Source of the DNA: Cryptococcus deneoformans JEC21
Lineage: Eukaryota; Basidiomycota; Tremellomycetes; Tremellales; Cryptococcaceae
Reading direction: 5' to 3'
Assembly: GCF_000091045.1 (NCBI RefSeq)
Contig: NC_006682.1
Span: 422,501-442,500 of the forward strand
DNA length: 20,000 bases
Made by a program: the position numbers and the translations under genes. Positions within the stretch are counted from its first letter, which is position 1; the number at the start of each line of letters is the position of its first letter. The notes under the pieces are model-generated. The model saw nothing but the letters and a program-made list of their open reading frames with translations. It did not search any database and had not been told where the DNA came from. This document shows positions 9,801-18,548 of the stretch, one piece after another.

Positions 9801-12235
9801 TTTGTTTGGAATGCTGTGAGATACGCTTCGATAGCTGATTGTCCAATCTATAGCCAGTGGTTTAGGTTTAATACTGTTATCGAGAATGGAGAGGCTTACA
9901 GCGAAAAAGACGACACCGTTCACCATCACTATATCTTCCATTTAGCCTTTTTCACCTCTCAACAAATCAAAAATAAAAACGACGATCGACGACTCACAAA
10001 ACTTCCAAAACCGCTCCAAAACACTATTATGCACGCCCAACCTTGTCATAATCGTCTCCGCCTTGTTGGCGATCACCAACAAAATGGGGCATATCGCCAG
10101 TGTTAGCAGTGCGACCAAGATGACGGGGGCGAGGGAGGTGATGGCGGAAGCGGCTTTGGGGTTGTTGTCGAGGAATGCTTTGAGGGGTTTTATGAAGCCT
10201 GCAATGTTTGTGAGGGATGCAAGGGCGCAAAGGAGGGAGACTGGGAATATCTGCAGAAAAGGTGGTTAAAAGAAGGGATGGGGTGAATGAGGAGGCAGTG
10301 ACGACTTACCCAGGCGAGGGTGAATGCCCAAACGCCGAGATAGACGGCCCATCCTCTTACAAACTCTGACCTGTAGACGCTTTTCCCCAGCCTTGGCCAT
10401 AGCAAATCCGTCCAATCGGGTGCTGGGACCGTCTTGCACGCCAAACTCCTTTTTGGATGACTATCCAGAATTTTCAACACCAACCTCGCCGTTTTGGCGT
10501 CTCGAAAAGTGACAAAGGCGGTAGAGGCGGTAGCGTAGGATTCGAGCGGTTTGGAGAGGGATTCGGTGAGGAGATGGGTGAGGTAGGCGAGTTTGGTGGT
10601 GAGGTAGTCGATCAGAGGCGGGTTTTGGTCGTGCAAGATGGATAACGGTTTGGAGTGGGTCATGGCTTGGTATGGGTCGAGACATTCTCGAGGAACCGAG
10701 TGAAGTGCCTAAAATGGAGACGACGTTAGGAGCCGTAAAGACGGATGAGGGATAACTTACATCCCAAACAGTCTTGTCGCCATGTGGAGATTTTGGTTCA
10801 GTGAATCGACCAAGCTTTTCGACCAGGATAGACATCCGCGCAGCCCTGGCTGGATCTTTGATAGAATAGAGGGCTTTTGGCCGTTTATAGTACTTGGCCA
10901 CGTCTGCAAGGACCCGTTTGGCCAATTCGGTATGAGCAATCTCTAGCTTTTTCAAAACCTCTTCTCGCCTTGAACGGAGATTGATCAGTACGCCAAGTTT
11001 GCGCACCAAGACGATATCTTCCACACTTGATTTTTCTGACGGTCCGACGTCTACAGAGTACGATGGGTTTTGGCCGATAGGGATCGCTTGTCTAAACATC
11101 TTGGCCAGGGGTTTACGTTTAGAAGGACCTTGTTTCCGTTGATGATATTTGTCGATATAGTGGTCGAAATAGTCTTGAAGGACATTTTCGTCTCGCATAT
11201 CCGGAGGGATATTGAGGACCATCACCGTCCGAAATCGCTTGATTCCCTCGCAATCTTCCAGTACCGCCATACCTTCCTCTCCTCCGGACGCAACACGCTT
11301 ACTCGCTCTCTCTTTTTGGACTTTTGCTGCCAAAGCTCTGATTTCCCGACGTCGATAAGCGAGTCCGCCCCAGGTGATCCAGAGGACGGTGCATGTCCAT
11401 GTGATGGATACCCACCATATCAGCAGGGCGTGTACCCAGAGCCACCTGGACCCGGACGATTGGACGAGAGATGAGATGGAAGCACGGAGCATGGAGGTAG
11501 AGGCAATGTCTTTGGGGGAGTAGAAGATGTGGAGAGGCATGAGGATAGGCATGATGATGAGTGTTTGGAGGAGGGTGTAGAAGACTGCTCAAAGTCATAC
11601 GGTTTAGCTGGGTCGCCGGAGATGTGTCTACTTACAGCAGCCACGGAGGAATCGCGCGTGCAATGTGAGATCAAGGCCGCACTTTGCAGGCATGTCTTGT
11701 TCTCTGAATTTCAGAGCAGTGCCTATCCAGGCCAGAGGCCATCTGGGGAGTGGACGACAGGCATTCCTGAAACCGCCTGTCAGCGTGGCTCAGCCTTGTG
11801 GCTCGGGACTTACACTGCCCATGCTTTCGGCTGGAAGATGCTGTAAACGTGTCAGCGCAAGGCATGGCAGCACTGCATGTCTACCCACTAGCCAAACTCC
11901 CAGCTCTCGCGGGATCCCAGCCGCTCCCTCTCCGGATCCGCCGGCGTGTCACCCGCGACCAGCCCTTCGCTGCTCAGCCTCCAGCTGCGCCTGCGCTGCC
12001 TCGACTGGTGCGGGACCCCGGGATCCTTCCGCGTCCTCCGCTGCCGGGCCAGCGCATTGTACACTCTCACCGCCAACCGCTGCCGAGGGCCGTCTCTGCC
12101 CCTCTGGCGGGGAATGTGGGCCTCGATCTCATAGCCGACGAGGCACGCGCCTGCGATTGCGACAGTGAGGTAAAAGTTGTCGAGCAGGCCCGAGTACGCT
12201 GCGGTGTAGTTTGCGTGCTGGCTCAAGTCTGCCAT
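6833..12235 (-). CDS. CSC1/TMEM63 (DUF221) osmosensitive cation channel with long cytosolic tail
   Basis: The coding exons are 12235-11889, 11840-11814, 11766-11636, 11584-10761, 10708-10310, 10250-9998, 9928-9900, 9847-9764, 9635-9555, 9465-9392, 9269-9232, 9149-9090, 9023-8997, 8915-8811, 8744-8709, 8654-8588, 8530-8498, 8448-6976 and 6920-6833, giving 4176 nt and 1391 aa. The family are mechanically or osmotically gated, calcium-permeable channels. The domain order is typical. TM0 is at about 20-37 (FYLTVAIAGACLVGY), followed by RESWEFGYIFQPKAWA and PRWPLAWIGTALKF. TM1-TM2 are at about 167-241. The RRM-like cytosolic domain has TVMVLNIPPDMRDENVL and ASTAFVTFRDAKTARL. The 7-TM pore region includes GQSAIEAYLTAF, PYFASYILLQVAIQPFFEVF and FIYVYGRLYEVNGRR. 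Residues 872-1391 form a Ser/Pro/acidic tail with a charged E/K helix near its end. The ATG at 12235 has A at -3. The last intron is inferred; read-through would end at TAA 6974-6972. Confidence 0.92.
6921..6975 (-). other. last intron of the CSC1 gene (alternative C-terminus if retained)
   Basis: The donor is GTAAGT at 6975-6970, the branch-like TTGACTGAC lies upstream of the acceptor, and AAG at 6923-6921 is the acceptor. Splicing adds 30 residues starting SNNDNKQSSEASHE and ends at TGA 6835-6833. Retention ends the protein one codon later, at TAA 6974-6972. Phase closure and the good donor favour splicing, but an AAG acceptor is weaker than CAG or TAG. Confidence 0.55.
9299..9310. repeat. 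T12 homopolymer in a CSC1 intron
   Basis: Twelve T on the + strand, lying 17 bp before the G17 tract in the same intron (9391-9270). It is A12 on the coding strand, so it is not the intron's own pyrimidine tract. Confidence 0.7.
9328..9344. repeat. G17 homopolymer (C17 on the coding strand) in a CSC1 intron
   Basis: Seventeen consecutive G on the + strand inside the intron between coding exons 10 and 11 of the CSC1 gene. The exact length is uncertain in any assembly. Such a run can form four-stranded structures. Confidence 0.8.
9687..9705. repeat. C19 homopolymer (G19 on the coding strand) in a CSC1 intron
   Basis: Nineteen consecutive C on the + strand, inside the intron between CSC1 coding exons 8 and 9. 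The transcript carries G19, unlike the other intronic tract, where it carries C17. Confidence 0.8.
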
Positions 12236-12257
12236 GGTGTCCGCCCTTCTGGGGGGT

Positions 12258-12270
12258 GGGGGGGGGGGGG
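12258..12270. repeat. G13 tract (C13 on the CSC1 coding strand) in the CSC1 leader
   Basis: With the G6 at 12251-12256 this forms a nearly unbroken 20-bp run. Its near edge is 15 nt upstream of the CSC1 start codon, so it is likely transcribed as a C-rich leader. Confidence 0.75.
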
Positions 12271-12361
12271 AGTGTGAAACCGCAAAATGCAGCCGGGGCC
12301 AGGAACAAAGGTATCCGGCGGCGATCACTCCGTGGTGGAGGCAAAGAAAGCCGCGGGGCAG

Positions 12362-12378
12362 TTACGTAACTGCACGTG
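12362..12378. promoter_or_regulatory. TTACGTAA palindrome next to CACGTG E-box
   Basis: Two perfect palindromes, 12362-12369 and 12373-12378, are separated by three bases near the centre of the divergent promoter. The first octamer recurs in other intergenic regions of the window. Known binders of these shapes are bZIP and bHLH (Cbf1-like) proteins; which ones act here is unknown. Confidence 0.45.
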
Positions 12379-12483
12379 GACATATCCCCGCTGGTGCCGG
12401 GTGTGGCGGCTGAGATGGGGGAGCGGTGATTTGCTGAGATGGCCATTGGAGACTGTTGTCACTGCTCCCCCCCCCGTTTGTGA

Positions 12484-12495
12484 CCCCCCCCCCCC
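12484..12495. repeat. C12 tract immediately before the complex I subunit ATG
   Basis: Twelve C end three bases (GCC) before the ATG at 12499, with a C9 run at 12467-12475 just upstream. Both are probably in the 5' leader. Confidence 0.75.
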
Positions 12496-12498
12496 GCC

Positions 12499-13385
12499 AT
12501 GGTCCGCCCCACCGCCCTCCTCAGAAATGCGGCCAAGCCAAAGCCCATGTCCGCAGACCACACAAAGTACCACGTCGCCCCCACCGTGAGTCGCGCGTCC
12601 GCTGCCATTCCGTGCTCATCGTCTCGCAGGGCTTCTGGAAAAAGTTTAGTGCGTAGCATGCCAGCGCAGGCGACGGGAAGCATACTAACCGAGATGTGTT
12701 GCGTCGTAAACAGGGGACTCTGTCGTCGGTGGGTGTCTTGGTCCCACCGTGAGGTCGCACTGTGGAGTTCGTACTGAGACAGCATAGTAAACCCCGAAAT
12801 CTCGTCTGGTCTTCCCATCCCTACCGAAAACCGGTACCCCCAACCCGCTTCTCGACCAGAGACATACGCGACACCTGCCACCAAGGCCAGCGACCCTGCC
12901 TTCAACCCTGTGCGTCGGTCTCGCGAACGGGATCCTTGTGACAAGTAAACACGACTTCCTATGCTAACCCCTTGTCGTACTCGTAGTACTGGAAGCGTGA
13001 CGCTCGCCGCGCTTACCCCCAGACCTCGGTCATCACCCAGTCCCACCTCTCCACCCTCCTCCTCTCCTCCCCCGCCCTCGCTTCCCTCCCTTCCCCCGAA
13101 ACAGCCGTCGAGACCAAGTGGGAATCGTCGGGTATCGCCCCCCAATCCCCACCTTCGGACGCCCAGCAAGTCGTCCCTGCAACCAAGGTGCCCGCCCTGG
13201 CAGACGTTTTGCAAAAGCTGCCTCAAGGCAAGGCGTATCTGGGTGGAGGTCTCACGACTGGCCAAGGGGAAGGGTTGCCCCCCGTTCCCCCGCCGGCTCT
13301 GATTAGTAAGAAGTGGGTGCCAAGGGCCGGCGAGCCGGTGCCGCATGGGAAATTTGATTACTTCCCCATGTACACTGTCGCTTAG
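12499..13385 (+). CDS. mitochondrial complex I accessory subunit, NUZM/NUO21.3a (NDUFA7/B14.5a) type
   Basis: The coding exons are 12499-12585, 12630-12648, 12714-12728, 12788-12909 and 12987-13385, giving 642 nt and 213 aa. Exons 2 and 3 are only 19 and 15 nt. The joined protein reads GFWKKFRDSVVVNPEISSGL, then NRYPQPASRPETYATPATKA and FNPYWKRDARRAYPQTSVIT. That block matches my memory of the fungal 21.3 kDa NADH:ubiquinone oxidoreductase subunit and, more distantly, the NYYxxRDxRRxxP region of human NDUFA7. Such subunits sit on the matrix/peripheral arm and stabilise the complex. No transmembrane segment is visible. The N-terminus (MVRPTALLRNAAKPKP) is basic with no acidic residue, as in an import signal. 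The start lies in GCCATGG, a strong context. The C-terminal half is Pro/Ala-rich and lineage-specific. The gene is convergent with the BRE4-like gene. The family call rests on recognition and was not searched. Confidence 0.78.
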
Positions 13386-13575
13386 TTTTTAGGTGGTTTG
13401 GAAAAGGCGGTTAGAAGTTGTGATGCACGATAGATAATTGGCCTACCAAACGGATTTTCCAAAGCTGGTCAATAGTCTAGAGGCAGAAATACCAAGTGTT
13501 ACAAATGATGCTAATATATGATCCGACTTGATTCGACCGACTATGATACCGACACATTAAATCGAGACTCCTCTG
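13386..13575. other. convergent intergenic region, complex I subunit / BRE4-like gene
   Basis: 190 bp between two stop codons, unremarkable and moderately AT-rich. It should hold both 3' UTRs. I see no clear polyadenylation signal and no element. Confidence 0.55.
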
Positions 13576-16500
13576 CTAAACGTCGTACGCTCCCGTCGCC
13601 CACCTCTCTGACGCACGATCCAACCCATGCAAATCCTTTTCCCCGACCAAATCCCTCACGACTCTGTACATATCGTTGAGCCCGATCACAATGTGCACCA
13701 AGGCGGTGTTGGCAGTTGCAAACAATGCGAATTGTTCATCCTTTTTTATTAGTGTCAGCACTACGCTCAATGACGAGGATAAAAAAAAAAAAAAAAAAAA
13801 GACTTGCGTGCCAGCTGTCCCAGTTTATCATACCCTTCATCACTTTTTCGGCATTCCTTCTTACCAACTCTGTTTGATCCACATTCCCATCTGCATCCCT
13901 CGGCATCTCATCTTTATCTTCCTGGACATCCCCATCCTCCCTTTCTCCATTCTCCATCTTCTCACCACCACCCATCATGTTATCACCGCCCCTCTGCTCT
14001 CGCAACAACGACCTCTTCTCCTCCCCCCCAACCCCCCTTTCACTCCCCTCCTCTGCTCGATCAACTTGTTGGCTGGCGGCTTGGGCGAATCGACTGAGAT
14101 TCCCATGTTTTGAATGTATCGAGAGACGTTCAAAGATGGGTAACATGGCCGGTAAAGGTTGGCCGTTTCGGAGCGATTGTTGGAGTGTGGAGAAGAGCAA
14201 GAGGCAGTCGGCAATCTATAAACACATCGTCCGTGTATTTATTTATTTTGATTAAAAATGGTCAGCGCCATGCAAGTTGGGACCAAAAAAGGCGGTGGGA
14301 AACAAGAAGCCGAGAAAGCCGACTTTGGGACTTACGAAAGCGGGATGCATGAGGTCGCTTTTTGTGGCGAGCCGCTTACAAGTGAGAAGGGACATACGGG
14401 AGTATGCCCCAGCTAACAGGGCCAGTGTAGCGAGCACCTGCCCTTGGGTGCGGTATAACCTTGCGTATTTCTTTTTAGGCCATGGTCCTCTGTTTTTTTT
14501 CAAGTAAAGTGGTCAAAGTGAGTGTGGTATATATAAAAAAGAGCGGTAGAGTTTTGACGTACTTGAGACCGAGTTCGGCGCTGTGGAAAAGGTTTGAAAA
14601 ACGGATTTTTAGCATGGATTTTCAAAGAGAAGAAAAAAAAGTCGATGGTTGGGTGAGAGAACTTACGAAGCATAGTATAAATGGGGCTTCATACCCATCA
14701 TCCTTCCCTATTTTCAACCACCTCATCAGCAACCTTGAACTCTCACCATCCTCATCCCTCCCTTTCATCAGAAAAAGGGAAGAGAAGAAACTGACCATGA
14801 CCTTTAAGAAAACCCCCCTATACTGCGCCCTCCTCTTCTCCACATCATCGCCCTCCACCTCTCCTTTAATATGTTTGTGCGTGCTAGTCCCCTCTTTCCC
14901 CCATTCGGCAGCATCCACTTCGTTCTCTATATTCGTCACCACTTTCCCGTAGAGATCGCCGATATCCGACATGTTCTTGGCGAGACGGCGGCGGAAGAGG
15001 GCTCGGGCAGAGTTGGGTCGGGGGAAGATCATCATGATGAATGCGGCTGTGAAACCTGCAAAAAAAAAAGGAACAATGGTTGGTTGGTTAGTTTGTTCAG
15101 GAAGAGTTGATACGTGACAGATGGGCTGCGTGGATTGGGAAGTGGAAGGGGAAGGGGAAGTGGAAGCGGGGAAGGGGACGGAGGAATGGGGTCGGCTTAC
15201 CGATGATGACTAGAAGCGCGCGTCGACCTGCGAGACCTGCACCGTGTCCTTGGTTCGCAGTCTGCACAATATGGTCATCCACCCAAGAGTATCCCACCAC
15301 AAACTGTCATCTCAGACCATCAGCATCTAGTACATTGTCTATTTTTCTTTTTTTTTTGGTGGAATGAATGTTGTGTGCGCGAGCGTGTGAGGGGAAGAAG
15401 AGGGATAAGAAAACATACCATGATGGTGACATTGGTCATGAGGAAAAAGACGGCTTTATCCATCGGTACTGCGATTCGGATGAACAAGCATGGTGCAATA
15501 AGAACGAGCTAGATTGGACAATAACAGGTTTGGTTTTAGTCAGCGCTGCCCAGGGGGAAAGAGTAGGACTTACTGTAGCAGCGGTTATACCGTATGGGTT
15601 CCCGTTACCGTTGCCTGAACCGATGTACCATGCGAGCATACCTATCACTAAACCTGCCGCCGTTCCGCCCTAAAAAAAGACTCTCATGGTAAGATATCGT
15701 GTTTTGGAGACAAGAGAGAGAAAACAGCTTAAGATGAAGGCCTCACCATTCGAACGAAGAAAGACGTGATTTGTTCACCTGTAAACACACCCATCCCGGT
15801 CTGTGCCATGATCAAAGCCCATAATCCTCTTTTTTTCAATCCGCTTCCCGTTAGCCTCGTCCTCTTTTTTTTTTTTTCTCCCATTCGGGTTCTTGAATAT
15901 AAACGATTCTTTTTAACATACCTGTTCTCATAGAAAAACTGGGCAGAGTTCTCACAGACTGCAGGGACGAACAATGCAACAGACACCAGAGCATATTTGA
16001 GTGCGAATATACCCGAATGGCCTGTAAGGCCCTTCCAGAGCGAGTAGATGTGTCGGCCAAGGCGTTGAAGAGCGTTTCGGGGATCACCTGCATCGGGGTC
16101 TTTGGCTGTGATGATAATGATGATGAGGAGAAGGAGGAGATAATTTGGTTAGCGCGTGAATGCGGAGGGGCAAGAAAAAAATCGAGATGGGAGTAAAGAG
16201 AGGGACATACCATACACCCTCTTCTTCTTCTCCTTCTTTTCCTTCTTCTTCACGGCCAAACTTGTCTCACTCGCATCGTCATTATCATCATCATCCACAT
16301 CATCCTCCGTCGCCTCACTCGTCCTTCCCGAAGCTTCATCAATCCCATCCGTATCCTTCAACCCCATATCCAAAGGATTCCCTCCCCCATTCTTATCATT
16401 CGCATTCTTGATCAGCATTTTCGCAAACTTGTTTGGCAGCTGGATCTTTGCCTTTGGGTTGGCTCTTTCGATTTCCAAGGTGAGAGAGAGGAAGGAGATG

Positions 16501-18338
16501 AGGGAGAGGGCAAAGTTGGTGAGGTTGGATGTGAGGACGTAAGCGCGGAAGAGGTCCCTCGTTACGTATCGGTATGATTCGAGAGCTTCTGGCTTGATCT
16601 CTCCAGTGATAGGATCAAAGAACTGTCGATAAGGTTCCAACACCGCAAATTGTTTAGATGCTCTAAACTCTTTCAATGCCCGCTTGACGTTTTCCAGGTT
16701 TTCTTCTCTCTGTGATATGGGCGGGGCGTCGGCCGGCACTTTTTTCCATCGGGTATGGTTGACGAGCGTGAGCCATTGACTGATGTCTTTGAGTGCTTTC
16801 ACAGACGCTTGACGGAGGTCGGCGGAAGATTCGTTGAGGATGGGCACAAGGGCGTCGAGTGATCGGGAAGGGTGGTTGTGTTTTTCCAGACGTTCCCAGT
16901 GTTTTTGGGCGCCTACAGTGGGGTGAGGCATGGCGTTTTCTTGCATGTCTCTTTGATTCAAGTTTTGTTCGTCCACGATGATCTATCGTCAAAAGGGTCA
17001 GCGCGAGGGAAAAAAAAAAGGTCAGAAATACGATGAGAGGGATTTACGGCAAAGCTCGTCACGCCATAAAGGGTACCGCACAAAACCTTGAGCTTTGCAA
17101 ACATCTTTTCCAAATCCTTTGGGCCAATCTGTCCCCTCGTAATTTCTAGTTGCAGCATTCCCGTTTGACCTTCCAACGCTGCCACAGCACCCACAAGCTG
17201 CTCCCTCGTCTCATACCCCTTTTCCGCCACTTTACCCCATGCTTCCGTATCAGAAGGCGAAGTCTCAAGGACTTGTTCAAGAAGGGTGAGGAGGGAGATG
17301 GCGGGGGTGAGTATGGTTTTGTCGAGAGAGTCGAGGACGATGTGGTTGAGTGTTTGGGGGAAGATGAAGATGATGGAGGCCAGGGCGATGGCGATGTAGC
17401 ATGCCGCGGGGATGAGGAGTTGTTTCTGCAGACAATATTAGATGTAACTCGCAACGGCTGCTTTTGAAAGCTTACAGCAAGGGTATATTGAGCGACGGGA
17501 AATAAAGGACCGATTGTGCACATCACTAGTAAAAGTCAGCAACGGTGAGTAGGGGTATGGTTGTTTGCTTACAGTCGATGATGATAGTTCCAAAGATACA
17601 ACCGAGCGTTCTAGTGGCTGTCAGCTATGCATCAATGTTATACCAACAATGAAACAGCTTACAGTTTCGGATTTGTCGCCCGCAGAAAGCCAAGGCCATA
17701 CGCCCCGAAAAACAAGAAGACACCGTAAACGGCTGACGAACGGGGATCGAGAAAAGCTGCACGAAAGATGGAGGCTTGGACTGGAAGACTGTTAGCGGCA
17801 GCGTTAAGGGTGCTGGTTACATACATTGCAGTGCTGTACTGACTGATGAGTCGTAACTGAGAATACTTAGTACACCTGCATGGCTGCCAAGACAACCAGC
17901 CCACTCACCCAGAACTCTCTGTCTGTAACTGTGACTGGTACAGCGACTGGCTCCTTGCCCTGAGGGCCGCAGCCATGGCTGCGACACCCCATGCCCATCC
18001 GAAGCAAAGACCGACGACGAGCGTTAGCAATGCAAAGATGTAGATACTGAGGGCCATATAAGGCGGTAACATTTGCGAGACGAGCGGGGCGAAAAAGGCA
18101 GCGGAGCCGAGCTTATCGAGGGCTGCAGAAGGGCTGTGAGCTATATGGTGCTGGTATGCTTGCGAAGAGAAGACTTGCAGTTCTGGCATACCATCAAGAC
18201 GAGAGTAGCAAAGGTTGCGAGGATACATCGTGCAAAGTTTTTCCACTGCCTGCGGTCTGTGAGCGAAGGAGTGAACCACGACGGGATGCGGAGCGCGTTT
18301 GCGAGGGACTGTATGCGCGAGGGGGGCGGGTCGGGCAT
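13576..18338 (-). CDS. BRE4 / aromatic acid exporter (ArAE, FUSC-like) family membrane protein
   Basis: The coding exons are 18338-18175, 18133-17909, 17856-17825, 17780-17663, 17610-17573, 17525-17476, 17425-17048, 16982-16211, 16105-15922, 15828-15747, 15669-15574, 15508-15419, 15303-15201, 15055-14796, 14707-14667, 14580-14563, 14489-14336, 14215-13865 and 13740-13576, giving 1106 aa. The family holds two six-helix blocks and a C-terminal DUF2421 domain; yeast Bre4 affects brefeldin A sensitivity, and the transport substrate is unknown. Block 1 spans residues 38 to about 235 (LGSAAFFAPLVSQMLPPYMA, AVYGVFLFFGAYGLGFLRA, FPQTLN). A soluble segment of about 360 residues follows, with an Asp-rich then Lys-rich stretch near its end. 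Block 2 starts at AKDPDAGDPRNALQRLGRHI and ends at FIMMIFPRPNSARALFRRRL. The C-terminal domain has ELGLKGPWPKKKYARLYRTQ and DEQFALFATANTAL. The first donor is a weak GTCTTC. An in-frame upstream ATG at 18431 could add 31 residues. Confidence 0.88.
13781..13800. repeat. A20 homopolymer (T20 on the coding strand) in the last BRE4-like intron
   Basis: Twenty consecutive A on the + strand inside the intron 13864-13741. It lies upstream of the likely branch site (GTGCTGACACTAAT on the coding strand) and about 40 nt from the acceptor. Confidence 0.8.
15136..15178. repeat. purine-only GGGGAA/GTGGAA repeat in a BRE4-like intron
   Basis: A nearly pure purine run on the + strand with repeated GGAAG and GGGGAAG units, so polypyrimidine on the coding strand. 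It lies in the 145-nt intron between coding exons 13 and 14, one of the longest introns here, and is a candidate triplex-forming mirror repeat. Confidence 0.6.
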
Positions 18339-18341
18339 CGT

Positions 18342-18359
18342 GGGGGGGGGGGGGGGGGG
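18342..18359. repeat. G18 homopolymer (C18 on the BRE4-like coding strand)
   Basis: Eighteen consecutive G on the + strand, ending three bases from the chosen BRE4-like start codon. In the present sequence it is in frame with an upstream ATG at 18431 and would encode six prolines if translation began there. Confidence 0.8.
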
Positions 18360-18445
18360 AACGGAGAATAGATTATAGCGAGATCTGAACAGCCTGCTTG
18401 AGTTGCGTTGTTTGCGTTCCCCGCCGGTCATGCGGCGCCCGCCAC

Positions 18446-18459
18446 TACGTAATGCGTAA
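18446..18459. promoter_or_regulatory. TACGTAA + TGCGTAA tandem half-sites
   Basis: TACGTAA (18446-18452) is followed directly by TGCGTAA (18453-18459). This is a near repeat of the octamer found in the other two divergent promoters. Confidence 0.35.
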
Positions 18460-18548
18460 ACAAATAATTATTAAACCCACAGCCTTCGTTCTCTGCTGCT
18501 GTGCATGTCATCGACAGCGATACATCGGCATCTCTACTCCACACAGCC

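Larger units (their letters stand above)
12236..12498. promoter_or_regulatory. shared divergent promoter, CSC1 / complex I subunit
   Basis: These 263 bp lie between the start codons. On the + strand they hold G6-T-G13 (12251-12270) beside the CSC1 start, the palindrome GTTACGTAAC at 12361-12370, an E-box CACGTG at 12373-12378 just three bases away, and C9 (12467-12475) and C12 (12484-12495) beside the other start. The close pair TTACGTAA plus CACGTG looks like a composite bZIP/bHLH site. I see no TATA box. Confidence 0.6.
18339..18548. promoter_or_regulatory. shared divergent promoter, BRE4-like gene / unidentified + strand gene
   Basis: 210 bp between the start codons, or 117 bp if the BRE4-like protein starts at 18431. 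It contains G18 (18342-18359), the motif TACGTAATGCGTAA at 18446-18459 (two half-sites of the TTACGTAA type), and an AT-rich block (18459-18477). Confidence 0.55.

Noticed and set aside
16211..16330. GAT/ASP trinucleotide run as a microsatellite
   Set aside because: It encodes the acidic then lysine-rich segment in the soluble loop of the BRE4-like protein, which is common in such loops.
13576..18338. Broken or frameshifted pseudogene reading of the BRE4-like region
   Set aside because: Every apparent frame break coincides with a GT-AG intron, and all 19 exons close in phase to one family-length protein.
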